A program made the position numbers and the translations under genes. A model generated the notes under the pieces. The model saw only the letters and a program-made list of their open reading frames with translations, was not told where the DNA came from and made no database searches. A DNA stretch of 64,000 nt, from contig NZ_JBNNTI010000020.1 in assembly GCF_050278625.1 (NCBI RefSeq), forward strand, positions 9,330 to 73,329, given 5' to 3'. This document shows, piece by piece, positions 34,378 through 42,656 of this stretch; within the stretch, counting starts at the first letter, position 1; each line of letters opens with the position of its first letter. This DNA is from Viridibacillus sp050278625. Its GTDB lineage: Bacteria > Bacillota > Bacilli > Bacillales_A > Planococcaceae.

Positions 34378-34803
34378 TCATTCAAAATATTTTAAATATT
34401 CTCCGTAACCCTCTTCATAAAACTTGGCCTTTGGTACAAACTTCAATGCTGCAGAGTTGATACAATAACGTAATCCTGTTGGCTTTGGACCATCTGGGAA
34501 GACATGTCCTAAATGTGAATCAGCTTGTCCGCTACGTACTTCTGTGCGACGCATACCAAAGCTTGTGTCGAAGTTTTCTTGTATACTAGCACCTTCTACT
34601 GGTTTGCTAAAACTTGGCCAACCACAGCCTGCATTGAATTTGTCTTTTGAGTGGAATAATGGTTCGCCAGATACGATATCTACATATAGACCTTCTTCAA
34701 AATGACTGTCGTATTCGTTTTGGAAAGGCGGCTCAGTTCCATGCTCTTGCGTAACATGGTATTGCATCGGTGTTAATGTTTTTAACTTTTCTTCTTTGTT
34801 CAT
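34378..34803 (-). CDS. msrB: Methionine (R)-sulfoxide reductase
   Basis: A 141-residue MsrB. The sulfoxide-reducing Cys is in GLRYCINSAAL, with the family's GCGWPSFSKPV, SHLGHVFPDGP and RRTEVRSGQADSHLGH. The zinc CxxC pairs of some MsrBs are absent, as in Bacillus MsrB. ATG 34803 has GGGGGAC before it; the ATG at 34818 overlaps that site. The start overlaps the msrA stop (ATGA), so the two stereospecific repair enzymes are made together. Confidence 0.95.
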   Translation of the reverse strand: MNKEEKLKTLTPMQYHVTQEHGTEPPFQNEYDSHFEEGLYVDIVSGEPLFHSKDKFNAGCGWPSFSKPVEGASIQENFDTSFGMRRTEVRSGQADSHLGHVFPDGPKPTGLRYCINSAALKFVPKAKFYEEGYGEYLKYFE

Positions 34804-35324
34804 GATTTTGTCCCCCAATGCTGTTGTTGGAATGCAGTTCGCCCAGAGCCAACTGAATAGCGCTCGTAATGTGCTGGATTCTTCTTATAGTAGTGTTGAT
34901 GATAAATTTCTGCTGGGTAGAACGGTTTTTCTGGTAGAATTTGTACAGCAATTGGAGCTTTGAATTTACCTGAGTCTTGTAATGCTTTTTTTGACGCTTC
35001 AGCTATTTTATGCTGTTCTACATCATGGTAGAAAATCGCGGTCATATAAGACTGTCCTCGGTCATAAAATTGACCACCTGCATCTGTTGGATCAATTAAA
35101 GTCCAGTATAGCTCGACTAACTTTTCATAAGGATAAATCGCTGGATCAAAAGTGATTTGTACAGCTTCAAAATGCCCTGTTGTTTCACTACAAACTTGTT
35201 CATAAGTCGGATTTTCAGTATGTCCACCAGTATAACCAGATATTACGGACTCGATGCCCTCTTGCTGATCAAATGGTTTTACCATACACCAAAAGCATCC
35301 ACCTGCAAATGTTGCTACTGCCAT
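34800..35324 (-). CDS. msrA: Methionine (S)-sulfoxide reductase
   Basis: A 174-residue MsrA with active-site FAGGCFWCMVKPF at residues 6-18 (catalytic Cys10), SGYTGGHTENPTYEQVCSETTGHFEAVQ and the YDRGQSY substrate loop. It repairs oxidised methionine in proteins using thioredoxin. It overlaps msrB by 4 bases and lies 12 bases after ypmS, reproducing the Bacillus ypmR-ypmS ... msrA-msrB neighbourhood. Confidence 0.96.
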   Translation of the reverse strand: MAVATFAGGCFWCMVKPFDQQEGIESVISGYTGGHTENPTYEQVCSETTGHFEAVQITFDPAIYPYEKLVELYWTLIDPTDAGGQFYDRGQSYMTAIFYHDVEQHKIAEASKKALQDSGKFKAPIAVQILPEKPFYPAEIYHQHYYKKNPAHYERYSVGSGRTAFQQQHWGTKS

Positions 35325-35336
35325 ATGCTATTCCTC

Positions 35337-35912
35337 CTATTCTTGAACGGGAACCGTTACTTCCAGTATAATCTTACCTTCTTTTAAATTAAATTCTTTT
35401 GCTTGCATGTGCGAACCTGAAAGTACTGATATCTCTGTTAAACCCATATATACTTCTTCTTTGTTTGGACGAATAACCATCCAAGAAGGTAAATCTACTG
35501 AGTCATTTAACAATTTTAATGCCGTACTTGGAGGGATGTTCAACATACCGACTTCTACATTTGTTTGTTTTAATAATAGATTGCCTTCTTCATCAATTAT
35601 TGGGTCAAACTTCATCGTAATTGGTAACTCCATTCCAAAAACACTGAGCTCACTAACTAAAGAAACTTCTTCATTAATGTACATATGTACAGGGATGGAC
35701 TTGGCTTTCATTGCGTCCTGAATGTACTTGTTTGCAATTGCTTCAAAATCCGCAGGTGTTGTTTGAACTAATAATTTACTACCTTCAGGCATTGTAGTTG
35801 TTTCAGGTATTGGCATATCAGTTGCCGGTTTCGTAATGAAGACAAACAATCCAATAATTACTGATAATATTAAAGTTGCTAAAAAGAAAAAAGCTATTTT
35901 CCACTTATTCAC
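35337..35912 (-). CDS. ypmS: YpmS family membrane-anchored protein (DUF2140)
   Basis: A 191-residue protein with one N-terminal membrane segment (WKIAFFFLATLILSVIIGLFV) and an extracytoplasmic beta-rich domain ending IILEVTVPV, the YpmS pattern (LLVQTTPADFEAIANKYIQD, MELPITMKFDP, GMLNIPPSTALKLLND). GTG 35912 with AAGGAGTGA upstream fits the family start MNKWK; the longer frame begins inside ypmR. Function unknown; it always accompanies the SGNH lipoprotein upstream. Confidence 0.88.
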   Translation of the reverse strand: MNKWKIAFFFLATLILSVIIGLFVFITKPATDMPIPETTTMPEGSKLLVQTTPADFEAIANKYIQDAMKAKSIPVHMYINEEVSLVSELSVFGMELPITMKFDPIIDEEGNLLLKQTNVEVGMLNIPPSTALKLLNDSVDLPSWMVIRPNKEEVYMGLTEISVLSGSHMQAKEFNLKEGKIILEVTVPVQE

Positions 35913-35919
35913 CGTCACA

Positions 35920-36690
35920 TCACTCCTTGAAGTCCATTTCTCCATTTGTTAAATTTTTTAAACCGCAAGACTTTATTGTGCCAACTATGCGGTCTGTCAT
36001 TTCATCGTAGCCTCTAGCATTAGGATGGAAAAAGTCCGTATGATAAACCATATTCTCGTTCGAATCGAATAAATCCTCTACATTTACAAAACATGCATTT
36101 TTATCTGCATCTGCAAAATCTTGAATATCTGTATTCCATTCATACATAATCGTATTTAAGTCCGATTTTTCCTTCGTAAAGATGGAAAGAGGATTATAAA
36201 CGCTGATTAATATAATAGGTGCTGATTTATTTTGTTTTCGGATTAACTCCATAATTTTACCATAACGCTTTTGAAATTCGATACGTTCCGTATCAAATGC
36301 TTCTTTATTTAAATTCAACAAATCACGTCTAACAATTTTCATCAAGTCATTTCCACCCATAGTGAGTGTAATAAAGTCAGCTTTTTTTAATTGCTCGTCA
36401 ATTTTACCGCTCTCAAGTTGTGCTAGGAGCTGATCAGTACGTCGACCTTTTTTTGCTGTATTTTCAACTTCGACGTATTTAACGCCTTCCCACCCAAGCA
36501 TCTGATCCGATAATCTACCGACATAACCATGCTGATTTAGCTCATCACCAACACCTTCTGTCAAAGAATCGCCTAAAGCAACATAAACGATATCTTTTGG
36601 AATGACTTCTTGTGTTACTGGTGTTTTTACTTCCTTGCTGCAAGCACTTAATAAAAGAACTGCAAGCATGAAAATGATTAATTTCTTCAA
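35920..36690 (-). CDS. ypmR: YpmR-like SGNH/GDSL lipoprotein hydrolase
   Basis: A 256-residue lipoprotein: signal peptide with lipobox LLLSACSKE (modified Cys17), then an SGNH hydrolase domain with block I VALGDSLTEG, block II (RTDQLLAQL region), block III LTMGGNDLMKI and block V DFFHPNARGYDEM, giving the Ser-Gly-Asn-His set. It is probably an esterase acting on a surface glycan or lipid. It starts at TTG with GGAAG upstream. Its stop nearly touches ypmS. Confidence 0.92.
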   Translation of the reverse strand: MKKLIIFMLAVLLLSACSKEVKTPVTQEVIPKDIVYVALGDSLTEGVGDELNQHGYVGRLSDQMLGWEGVKYVEVENTAKKGRRTDQLLAQLESGKIDEQLKKADFITLTMGGNDLMKIVRRDLLNLNKEAFDTERIEFQKRYGKIMELIRKQNKSAPIILISVYNPLSIFTKEKSDLNTIMYEWNTDIQDFADADKNACFVNVEDLFDSNENMVYHTDFFHPNARGYDEMTDRIVGTIKSCGLKNLTNGEMDFKE

Positions 36691-36731
36691 GTTCCATTTC
36701 TTCCTTTCGTTAAGTACGTATAATGAAAGAA

Positions 36732-36757
36732 AGCAGGGAATGAAATCATCCCCTGCT
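36732..36757 (-). terminator. Hairpin after degV-family gene
   Basis: AGCAGGGA and CCCCTGCT pair (one G-T/mismatch) between the DegV-family stop and ypmR; the T-run is weak, so it may only attenuate. Confidence 0.5.
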
Positions 36758-36764
36758 CATCATA

Positions 36765-37604
36765 TTAATCAGTATAGTACATAAAACCAATTGCGCCCGG
36801 GCCTGTATGTGTACTAATAATTGGTGAAGTATAGGCAAATTTCGTATCCATATAACCTGATTCTTCAAGTTGTTTTTTTAGTGGCTCTGCCATTGCTAAT
36901 CCTTCAGCATGCGAAAGACCTACACCTTTAATAACTTTCCCTTGTGTATCTTCTTTAAACTGGTTAATTAAATATTTTACTACTTGTTTATGGCTTCGTA
37001 CTTTTGCTACAGGATTGTATGCGCCACCTTCAAGAGAAGCTATCGGTTTAATATTAAGTAAAGAACCGATCATACCTGTCCCTTTACCAATACGGCCACC
37101 TTTAATTAAATTATCTAAAACGTCTACAACGACGTATAAATTCGTACTCTCACGAACTTTATTTAATCTTTCAACGATCTCTTCAACTGATTTTCCTTGT
37201 TCTGCTAATTGGCATGCTTCAAGTACTTGGAATCCTAAGCCAAATGAAGTAAAACGAGAATCAACAACTGTTACCTTTGAATCTGTCATACTTGCAGCAG
37301 CTTCTGCTGATTTTACAGTACCACTCATTCCGCCAGTCATCATGATAGCAATAATTTCGTTGCCACCTTTTCCTAGTTCATCAAATAATTCTTTAAATAC
37401 ACCTGCAGCAGGTTGAGAACTTTTTGGTAGTTCCTTTGCTTTACTCATTTTATCCAAAAATTCTATTGGCGTAATATCGACACCATCAGTATACGTTTGA
37501 CCTTCAATATGTATTGATAGTGGAACGATATGTATTTCGTGTTTTTCAATTTCTTCTTTTGTTAAATCTGCTGTTGAATCCGTTACTATATGAATTCGTC
37601 TCAC
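36765..37604 (-). CDS. DegV family fatty-acid-binding protein
   Basis: A 279-residue DegV/FakB-type protein: IVTDSTADLTKEEIEKHEIHIVPL at the start, DGVDITPIEFLDKM, the ligand-binding TSQP-like SSQPAAGVFKELFDEL, MTGGMSGTVKSAEAAA and VDSRFTSFGLGFQVLEA, and the C-terminal THTGPGAIGFMYYTD. FakB proteins present fatty acids to the kinase FakA for phospholipid synthesis. It starts at GTG with GGATG eight bases upstream. It lies directly upstream of ypmR on the same strand and may be co-transcribed. Confidence 0.93.
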   Translation of the reverse strand: MRRIHIVTDSTADLTKEEIEKHEIHIVPLSIHIEGQTYTDGVDITPIEFLDKMSKAKELPKSSQPAAGVFKELFDELGKGGNEIIAIMMTGGMSGTVKSAEAAASMTDSKVTVVDSRFTSFGLGFQVLEACQLAEQGKSVEEIVERLNKVRESTNLYVVVDVLDNLIKGGRIGKGTGMIGSLLNIKPIASLEGGAYNPVAKVRSHKQVVKYLINQFKEDTQGKVIKGVGLSHAEGLAMAEPLKKQLEESGYMDTKFAYTSPIISTHTGPGAIGFMYYTD

Positions 37605-37793
37605 ATTGACACATCCTTTGTTTCATTGTTCTTATTATAAAATTAAAGCAAGGTCATTGTAAACCGTTAGCTATTTATTCTATTTTACTAGTTTTTGTCA
37701 CCCAATACACGTGACATTTGTCAGTTCAAATGTATACAAAGCCGCCGCATAATAGATATATAATTAACTTACCATTACAAGGAGGCAATTCAT

Positions 37794-38429
37794 ATGCAAC
37801 AGGCTTTTGATTATAAAAACACGAAAGAAGAGATATGGAATGCCATAACACATGGCATCGCTTTCTTATTATGTATCCCAGCGCTTGTCTTACTAATTAT
37901 GAAAGCAATTGATAAAGACTCCACTCTATATGTTGTTAGCTTCATCGTTTTTGGTGTTTCAATGCTAATTCTATTTTTAGCTTCAACTTTACTTCACAGC
38001 ATGCCTGAAAAATATAAAAAATTCTTTGCTATATTAGACCACTCATCTATTTACATTTTAATCGCAGGTACATATACTCCATTCCTGTTGATTGCATTAA
38101 ACGGGGCATTAGGATGGACTTTATTTGGCATCATTTGGGCGCTAGCATTACTTGGTATTCTTTTTAAATGCTTCTTTATTCACCGCTTTGAATTTGTATC
38201 AGTAATCTTCTACATTTTAATGGGTTGGCTTATCATTATCGCTATTAAACCATTATATGCACATATTACAGGTGCAGGTTTCTCACTTCTATTAAGTGGC
38301 GGAATTTTATATACGATTGGTGCATTCTTCTACGCATACCGCAAAATACCTTATAATCATGCGATCTGGCATTTATTTGTTATTGCTGGTAGTGCCATGA
38401 TGTACTCATGCATCTTATTTTATGTCTAA
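37794..38429 (+). CDS. yplQ: Hemolysin III / YplQ family membrane protein (PAQR fold)
   Basis: A 211-residue protein with seven hydrophobic helices and the family metal-site residues: EEIWNAITHGIAFLL (His in helix 1), LASTLLHSMPEKYKKFFAILDHSSIYILIAGTYTPF (Ser, His, Asp-His) and the C-terminal NHAIWHLFVIAGSAMMY. This is the hemolysin III/PAQR family, likely a metal-dependent lipid hydrolase rather than a true hemolysin. AAGGAGG precedes the ATG. It is convergent with dfrA across a strong terminator. Confidence 0.93.
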   Translation: MQQAFDYKNTKEEIWNAITHGIAFLLCIPALVLLIMKAIDKDSTLYVVSFIVFGVSMLILFLASTLLHSMPEKYKKFFAILDHSSIYILIAGTYTPFLLIALNGALGWTLFGIIWALALLGILFKCFFIHRFEFVSVIFYILMGWLIIIAIKPLYAHITGAGFSLLLSGGILYTIGAFFYAYRKIPYNHAIWHLFVIAGSAMMYSCILFYV

Positions 38430-38483
38430 ATGACTTTTCAATTTGACGCTTACTTATCCCTTAGAAAAAATCTCAATCCAAAT

Positions 38484-38522
38484 AAAAGGTTGCCACTAAT
38501 TATTTTACAGTGGCAACCTTTT
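38484..38522. terminator. Bidirectional terminator between yplQ and dfrA
   Basis: AAAAGGTTGCCACT pairs perfectly with AGTGGCAACCTTTT. Confidence 0.92.
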
Positions 38523-38529
38523 CATTTAC

Positions 38530-39009
38530 TTATTTACGCTCATACACCAAATATGAAAACTTCAAGCCATCCTCTGTTTCATTCACTTCGGACTGTGAAA
38601 CAATTTGCCATTCGCCCCCATATGACGGGAAGAATGTATCGCCTTCGTATTGCTTTTCAATCTTCGTAACATAAAGACGATCTGCCATAGGCAAAGTCAT
38701 ACGGAAAATTTGCTCCCCACCAATAATCATTATTTCCTCTGACTCTTTTTTAGCCTCAACTAATGCATCTTCTAAAGAATGTACAATGACAATACCTTCT
38801 TCAGCATACTTTTCATCACGAGTAATAACAATATTCGTACGTCCCGGAAGAGGCTTACCAATAGACTCGAACGTTTTGCGTCCCATAATCATCGGTTTCC
38901 CCATTGTTGTACGTTTAAAATAGGCTAGGTCTCCTGGTAAATGCCATGGCATTGCATTATTTAAGCCAATGACATTTTTTTCATCATGAGCAACGATCAA
39001 TGAAATCAT
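38530..39009 (-). CDS. dfrA: Dihydrofolate reductase
   Basis: A 159-residue chromosomal-type DHFR reducing dihydrofolate with NADPH. VAHDEKNVIGLNNAMPWHLPGDLAYFKRTTMGKP carries the substrate-binding Trp/Asp region, with MGRKTFESIGKPLPGRTN and IMIIGGEQIFRMTLP for cofactor binding. The residue normally linked to trimethoprim sensitivity (Phe in the position after VYERK-distant strands) cannot be judged by eye. It follows thyA by 12 bases, coupling dihydrofolate regeneration to dTMP synthesis. Confidence 0.96.
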   Translation of the reverse strand: MISLIVAHDEKNVIGLNNAMPWHLPGDLAYFKRTTMGKPMIMGRKTFESIGKPLPGRTNIVITRDEKYAEEGIVIVHSLEDALVEAKKESEEIMIIGGEQIFRMTLPMADRLYVTKIEKQYEGDTFFPSYGGEWQIVSQSEVNETEDGLKFSYLVYERK

Positions 39010-39021
39010 TTATTTACCCCC

Positions 39022-39966
39022 TTACACCGCAATTGGCGCTTTAATTCGTGGATAAGGATCGTAGCCATCAATCGCTAAATCCTCTATTTCATACTCAAAA
39101 ATGGATTCTTTTTCTGTTTTTATAACAAACTGTGGCAATGCACGTGGTGTTCGAGATAGTTGCTCTTTTACTTGATCACAATGGTTACTATACAGATGTG
39201 CATCACCTAAAGTATGGACAAAGTCACCCACTTCTAAGCCACATTCTTTCGCAATAAGATGCGTTAATAACGCGTACGAAGCAATATTGAATGGTACGCC
39301 TAAAAATACATCTGCGCTACGTTGATAAAGCTGACAAGAAAGTTTCCCATCTGCTACATAGAATTGGAATAGTGTATGGCATGGCGGCAACGCCATATCA
39401 TCTACTTCTGCAGGATTCCAAGCACTAACAATATGGCGACGTGAGTTTGGATTGTTTTTAATTGATTCAATGACGTTTTTAACTTGATCAATTGTTTCTC
39501 CATCATCCGCTGGCCAAGAACGCCATTGCTTGCCATAGACAGGTCCAAGATCACCAAATGCTTGAGCAAAATCATCATCAGTCAATACTTTATCTTGGAA
39601 AATAGCCATTTGCTCTTCATACTGAACTTTGAATTTAGGATCCTCATTAACGCGTAAACCGAAATTCGTCATATCTGGACCTTCGTATTGATCGCTTTTC
39701 ACCCATTTTTCAAAAGCCCATTCATCCCATATATGATTATTTTGGGCAATAAGTGTGCGCACGTTTGTATCGCCTTTTAAAAACCAAAGTAATTCGGTTG
39801 CAATAAGACGGAATGCAGTTCTTTTTGTTGTTAATAAAGGAAACCCCTTTTGTAAGTCAAATCTCATTTGATAACCAAATACACTGCGCGTACCAGTTCC
39901 AGTACGATCACCCTTATCATTTCCTTCATCTAAAATATGTTGGCAAAGTTGTAAATATTGTTGCAC
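39022..39966 (-). CDS. thyA: Thymidylate synthase (ThyA type)
   Basis: A 314-residue ThyA converting dUMP to dTMP with methylene-tetrahydrofolate. The catalytic Cys is in LPPCHTLFQFYV, with RRHIVSAWNPAEVDDM, LSCQLYQRSADVFLGVPFNIASYA and the C-terminal DPYPRIKAPIAV. It starts at GTG with AGGAGG upstream. It is the longer form with an insert near residues 85-130. Operon with dfrA. The 40010-40259 stretch upstream is AT-rich; apart from a TATAGT/ACTATA inverted repeat at 39989-40004 near its promoter I see nothing there. Confidence 0.96.
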   Translation of the reverse strand: MQQYLQLCQHILDEGNDKGDRTGTGTRSVFGYQMRFDLQKGFPLLTTKRTAFRLIATELLWFLKGDTNVRTLIAQNNHIWDEWAFEKWVKSDQYEGPDMTNFGLRVNEDPKFKVQYEEQMAIFQDKVLTDDDFAQAFGDLGPVYGKQWRSWPADDGETIDQVKNVIESIKNNPNSRRHIVSAWNPAEVDDMALPPCHTLFQFYVADGKLSCQLYQRSADVFLGVPFNIASYALLTHLIAKECGLEVGDFVHTLGDAHLYSNHCDQVKEQLSRTPRALPQFVIKTEKESIFEYEIEDLAIDGYDPYPRIKAPIAV

Positions 39967-40259
39967 TGAACTGCCTCCTAGAAATTTATATAGTTTTAAC
40001 TATATCATAAAATTCCCCTTTATTATCTCAAAAGCTAAAGGAAAATAGTTAAAATGATAAAAGAAATAATTTCAATTACGACCATTAATATCTGAATATT
40101 TCCTGGGTAATATTCAAATATTTCATGTTATAAGGAATAATAGATTGTTGCCTTCGGAAGAGAAATTAGCACTTATCTAATACTGCATGATACTTCTTGA
40201 GTATCTAAGTCTTTATAAATAGTAGTTCACAATCGCATTATATATTTCCTGAAAATAAA

Positions 40260-40298
40260 TAAAAGACTCTTCCGCACTTTTTCAGAGCAGAAGAGTCT
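40260..40298 (-). terminator. Terminator of ypjP
   Basis: AGACTCTTC and GAAGAGTCT form a perfect 9-bp stem with TTTTA following on the minus strand. Confidence 0.85.
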
Positions 40299-40365
40299 AA
40301 TTTATCGGTTGTTTGCATTTAGATGGCTTATTCAACTTCTGTAGTCAATCCGTGAGAGCTTAACA

Positions 40366-40974
40366 TTAAGATAACCATTTTGGTGGTGTGTTTTTAGACC
40401 AATAGATTTCACCTAAGTCGTAATGTGCTGTGAATTGATCTTCATACGTATGATAATGGAAATTGTAATAATAGCCATCAAATGGGCGATTTTCCGTACG
40501 TACATGGAAACGTATGACGTCTTGTTTAGATGCAGTATTATAAACGTGGAAAATTTTCTCCGCGTAATCACCACTTGGGTTTTCGGTAATTGCCAATGAT
40601 TTTGTTGTTTCGTTATCAAAGCGATTTACTGTCATTTCAATCGCTTCTTGCATTTTCGGGAAAATGACATCCTCAAACTCATTACTAATTTGTGGTCCTA
40701 CTCGTGAACCGAATTTTAAATAGGCTTGTTCCTTTGCTGCTGCAAAGGCGTACTCTTCAAAATTTTGTTCTTCTTCTGTTGAAATAACTGATTCATTATG
40801 TGTTTCTATGTATTTCGTAAGTTGACTAGTAGTATCGCCTGAAAATTGCGCTTTCGCATTTGAACTATGATCTAGTAAGCCTTCCCAGATTGCATGACTC
40901 GGCGTAATTACACCTAATGTGATTACCGCTACGGATGCAACAAGGAACTTTTGGATCCATTTTTGCATATTCAT
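40366..40974 (-). CDS. ypjP: YpjP-like exported protein
   Basis: A 202-residue protein with a signal peptide or N-terminal anchor (WIQKFLVASVAVITLGVITPSHA) and a YpjP-type domain: AFAAAKEQAYLKFGSRVGPQI, EFEDVIFPKMQEAIE and the C-terminal FHYHTYEDQFTAHYDLGEIYWSKNTPPKWL. Function unknown. Location next to thyA-dfrA matches Bacillus. Two closely spaced ATGs (40974 and 40968) are possible starts; AGTAGGT favours the second slightly. Confidence 0.87.
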   Translation of the reverse strand: MNMQKWIQKFLVASVAVITLGVITPSHAIWEGLLDHSSNAKAQFSGDTTSQLTKYIETHNESVISTEEEQNFEEYAFAAAKEQAYLKFGSRVGPQISNEFEDVIFPKMQEAIEMTVNRFDNETTKSLAITENPSGDYAEKIFHVYNTASKQDVIRFHVRTENRPFDGYYYNFHYHTYEDQFTAHYDLGEIYWSKNTPPKWLS

Positions 40975-41464
40975 TACCTACTTTCGAACATTTTTAAATC
41001 TTCAATATCTATATTATATATACGAATCTCACAAGTAAAAGTTTCATCATTCCTAGTGTAATTATACAAAAACCATTAAAATAAAGATACTATTAGGAAT
41101 ATACAAACTATTCAACTTAAATCTATTTCTCATTTTCCTGAATTATTTTAATAGTTGAAGCACTTCTAATATACTATTTATAATCATTATATCGAAATAT
41201 TATTACAGGAGTACCCTCAGAAAATCTATATTTCTTATTATAACATTTTGACAAATACTTAAGATGTTCCCCAGATTTCAAGTTACACTATTTTATTGAT
41301 AGGATTAAAAAATCATTATTTACAAAAGATATTTGTACGTATTTGTAAGATTTGTTCACAAATCCTTGATGTATATGGAATTGTATAGATTTTTTACTTT
41401 ATTCATTGTACAATATTAATGAATAAACATGTTCGCTTTTTGTAATAAAGGAGGGACAAAAATT

Positions 41465-41539
41465 ATGTCTTCAATTGCTATTGGTATTGGATTTTTATGT
41501 TTATTAGCATACTTATGCTCTCTAAGTATCACGGACTAA
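41465..41539 (+). CDS. Tiny single-span membrane peptide (24 aa)
   Basis: AAAGGAGGG with an 8-base gap precedes ATG 41465, and 24 codons (SSIAIGIGFLCLLAYLCSLS core) run to TAA 41537-41539, closely followed by a strong terminator. The product is almost entirely one hydrophobic helix with two Cys and a short acidic end. No family is recognised. The RBS and terminator make it a convincing gene. It converges on the peptide-regulator module to the right. The 490 bases upstream (40975-41464) contain no other gene; 41325-41375 has four spaced TTTGT/ACAAA half-sites that could bind a regulator. Confidence 0.7.
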   Translation: MSSIAIGIGFLCLLAYLCSLSITD

Positions 41540-41550
41540 TATTTACTAAG

Positions 41551-41586
41551 CCGTCTTGTTCTTTTTGAACAAGGCGGTTTTTCTTT
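41551..41586 (+). terminator. Terminator of the 24-aa peptide gene
   Basis: CCGTCTTGTTC and GAACAAGGCGG (one G-T pair), loop TTTTT, then TTTTTCTTTT. Confidence 0.92.
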
Positions 41587-41599
41587 TCTTCCTTACAAG

Positions 41600-41634
41600 A
41601 AAAAACACAAGTACAAATTTGTACTCGTGTTTTT
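41600..41634 (-). terminator. Terminator of the PhzF-like gene
   Basis: AAAAACACAAGTAC/GTACTCGTGTTTTT stem with the palindrome GTACAAATTTGTAC at its tip; minus strand continues TTTTTTC. Confidence 0.85.
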
Positions 41635-41636
41635 CC

Positions 41637-42434
41637 TTATATAGATATTGGTATAAAACGCTGTCCTAAATAAAACGTCATTCCTTCTGTTTCAATAGGA
41701 CGAGCAATGTGGGGGGCGTTCATCATAATGCGAATGATTGAGACGGTTTCATTTCTCAATCTACATTCCACTTTCATGTTGAGTTTTTCGTTAAACATCT
41801 CATTTTTATAGCGTCTAATATTATTAGCTGTTATTAGAAAAAATGATGATGCAAAAAGGCTAGTTGGAACTCTTGCCTCTTTACTATTTAAATAATGGAC
41901 AGACTGATCTACAGCAGGATAGCTTTTTTCATGACTTTGAACCATATTCCGCTTCGGGAGCCCAGCTTTTGTTAAGTCATCTACTGCACAGCCATTCAAT
42001 ACTTGTAAAACGGGATCACGATTTGCATCATTAGAATATGATACACTTTTACATTCATTGAATGAATGTGAAGCTAGCTGTTTCGCTTTTTCCTCCTTTT
42101 TCAATTGCTTAAATAACTGCATAGGGAAAATCCCAACATTAGTCTCAGTGGTAATAACTTCTTTATTGTTTGAAAACGGAGACTTTTCTAATGCATGTAC
42201 AATTGCCATCGTACCATCAATACCTGCATTCACTTCTCTAATTGGTGTAAAGTATCGAAGTCTTATATCAGCTAATTTAGACTTAACGATAAATATTGTT
42301 TGTACAAATCCAGTTTTCATTGCCACTTCCTGCATTTCTGAAGTCGTAAGTGAATTCCCGTCAAAAACAACACCGATATTTGTCTTACCCATATGGCCAC
42401 TTTTTCTTACTTCAAACATATACACTTTGACCAT
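41637..42434 (-). CDS. Divergent PhzF-like protein
   Basis: A 265-residue protein. The N-terminal part follows the PhzF plan: VVFDGNSLTTSEMQEVAMKTGFVQTIFIV, RLRYFTPIREVNAGIDGTMAIVHAL. In ordinary PhzF proteins the last block is near FCGHATLA; here it is NAGIDGT, so the usual Gly-His motif is altered, while Glu in REVNAG is kept. The second half is poorly conserved (LNGCAVDDLTKAGLPKRNMV, then EVECRLRNETVSII-like text) and may not be catalytic. GAAGGAAGGAG eight bases before ATG is an excellent RBS. It is the last gene after the regulator and the peptide on the same strand, so it is a candidate output or accessory of that signalling pair. Confidence 0.7.
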   Translation of the reverse strand: MVKVYMFEVRKSGHMGKTNIGVVFDGNSLTTSEMQEVAMKTGFVQTIFIVKSKLADIRLRYFTPIREVNAGIDGTMAIVHALEKSPFSNNKEVITTETNVGIFPMQLFKQLKKEEKAKQLASHSFNECKSVSYSNDANRDPVLQVLNGCAVDDLTKAGLPKRNMVQSHEKSYPAVDQSVHYLNSKEARVPTSLFASSFFLITANNIRRYKNEMFNEKLNMKVECRLRNETVSIIRIMMNAPHIARPIETEGMTFYLGQRFIPISI

Positions 42435-42471
42435 GTTCTAGCTCCTTCCTTCAAGTAAGAGATAAGAGACC

Positions 42472-42494
42472 GCCTTATTGCCTGAACAATAAGG
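42472..42494 (-). terminator. Hairpin between the peptide gene and the PhzF-like gene
   Basis: GCCTTATTG/CAATAAGGC perfect 9-bp stem, without a clear T-run, so it may be an mRNA-processing or attenuating structure rather than a full stop. Confidence 0.55.
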
Positions 42495-42511
42495 CATGGT
42501 TTCGTTTCATA

Positions 42512-42643
42512 TTAGAAACTGTTTAAAAATGCTGTGATGAAATGCAGGCGTCCTGGATTTGCCTCAGCGTACGAAGAAGCGAAAGCTCCAAAAAATAATG
42601 CGAATGATAGCAGACTAAATACAGCGAATTTAATTTTTTTCAT
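42512..42643 (-). CDS. Exported signalling-peptide precursor (PapR-like), 43 aa
   Basis: GAGGAG with an 8-base gap precedes ATG 42643; 43 codons end at TAA 42512-42514. The product is a Lys-rich start (MKKIKF), a hydrophobic export core (FSLLSFALFFGAFA) with AXA-type cleavage sites (SYA, then AEA), and a short polar/aromatic tail NPGRLHFITAFLNSF. This size and layout are those of the pro-peptides paired with RRNPP regulators (PapR, NprX), where a C-terminal oligopeptide is exported, trimmed and re-imported. It starts 13 bases after the regulator's stop, on the same strand. The start is too short to appear in ordinary gene calls. No homologue is claimed. Confidence 0.8.
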   Translation of the reverse strand: MKKIKFAVFSLLSFALFFGAFASSYAEANPGRLHFITAFLNSF

Positions 42644-42656
42644 AGTTAATTCTCCT

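Noticed and set aside
41611..41624. GTACAAATTTGTAC as a regulator operator
   Set aside because: It is the tip of a terminator stem; palindromy is explained by that.
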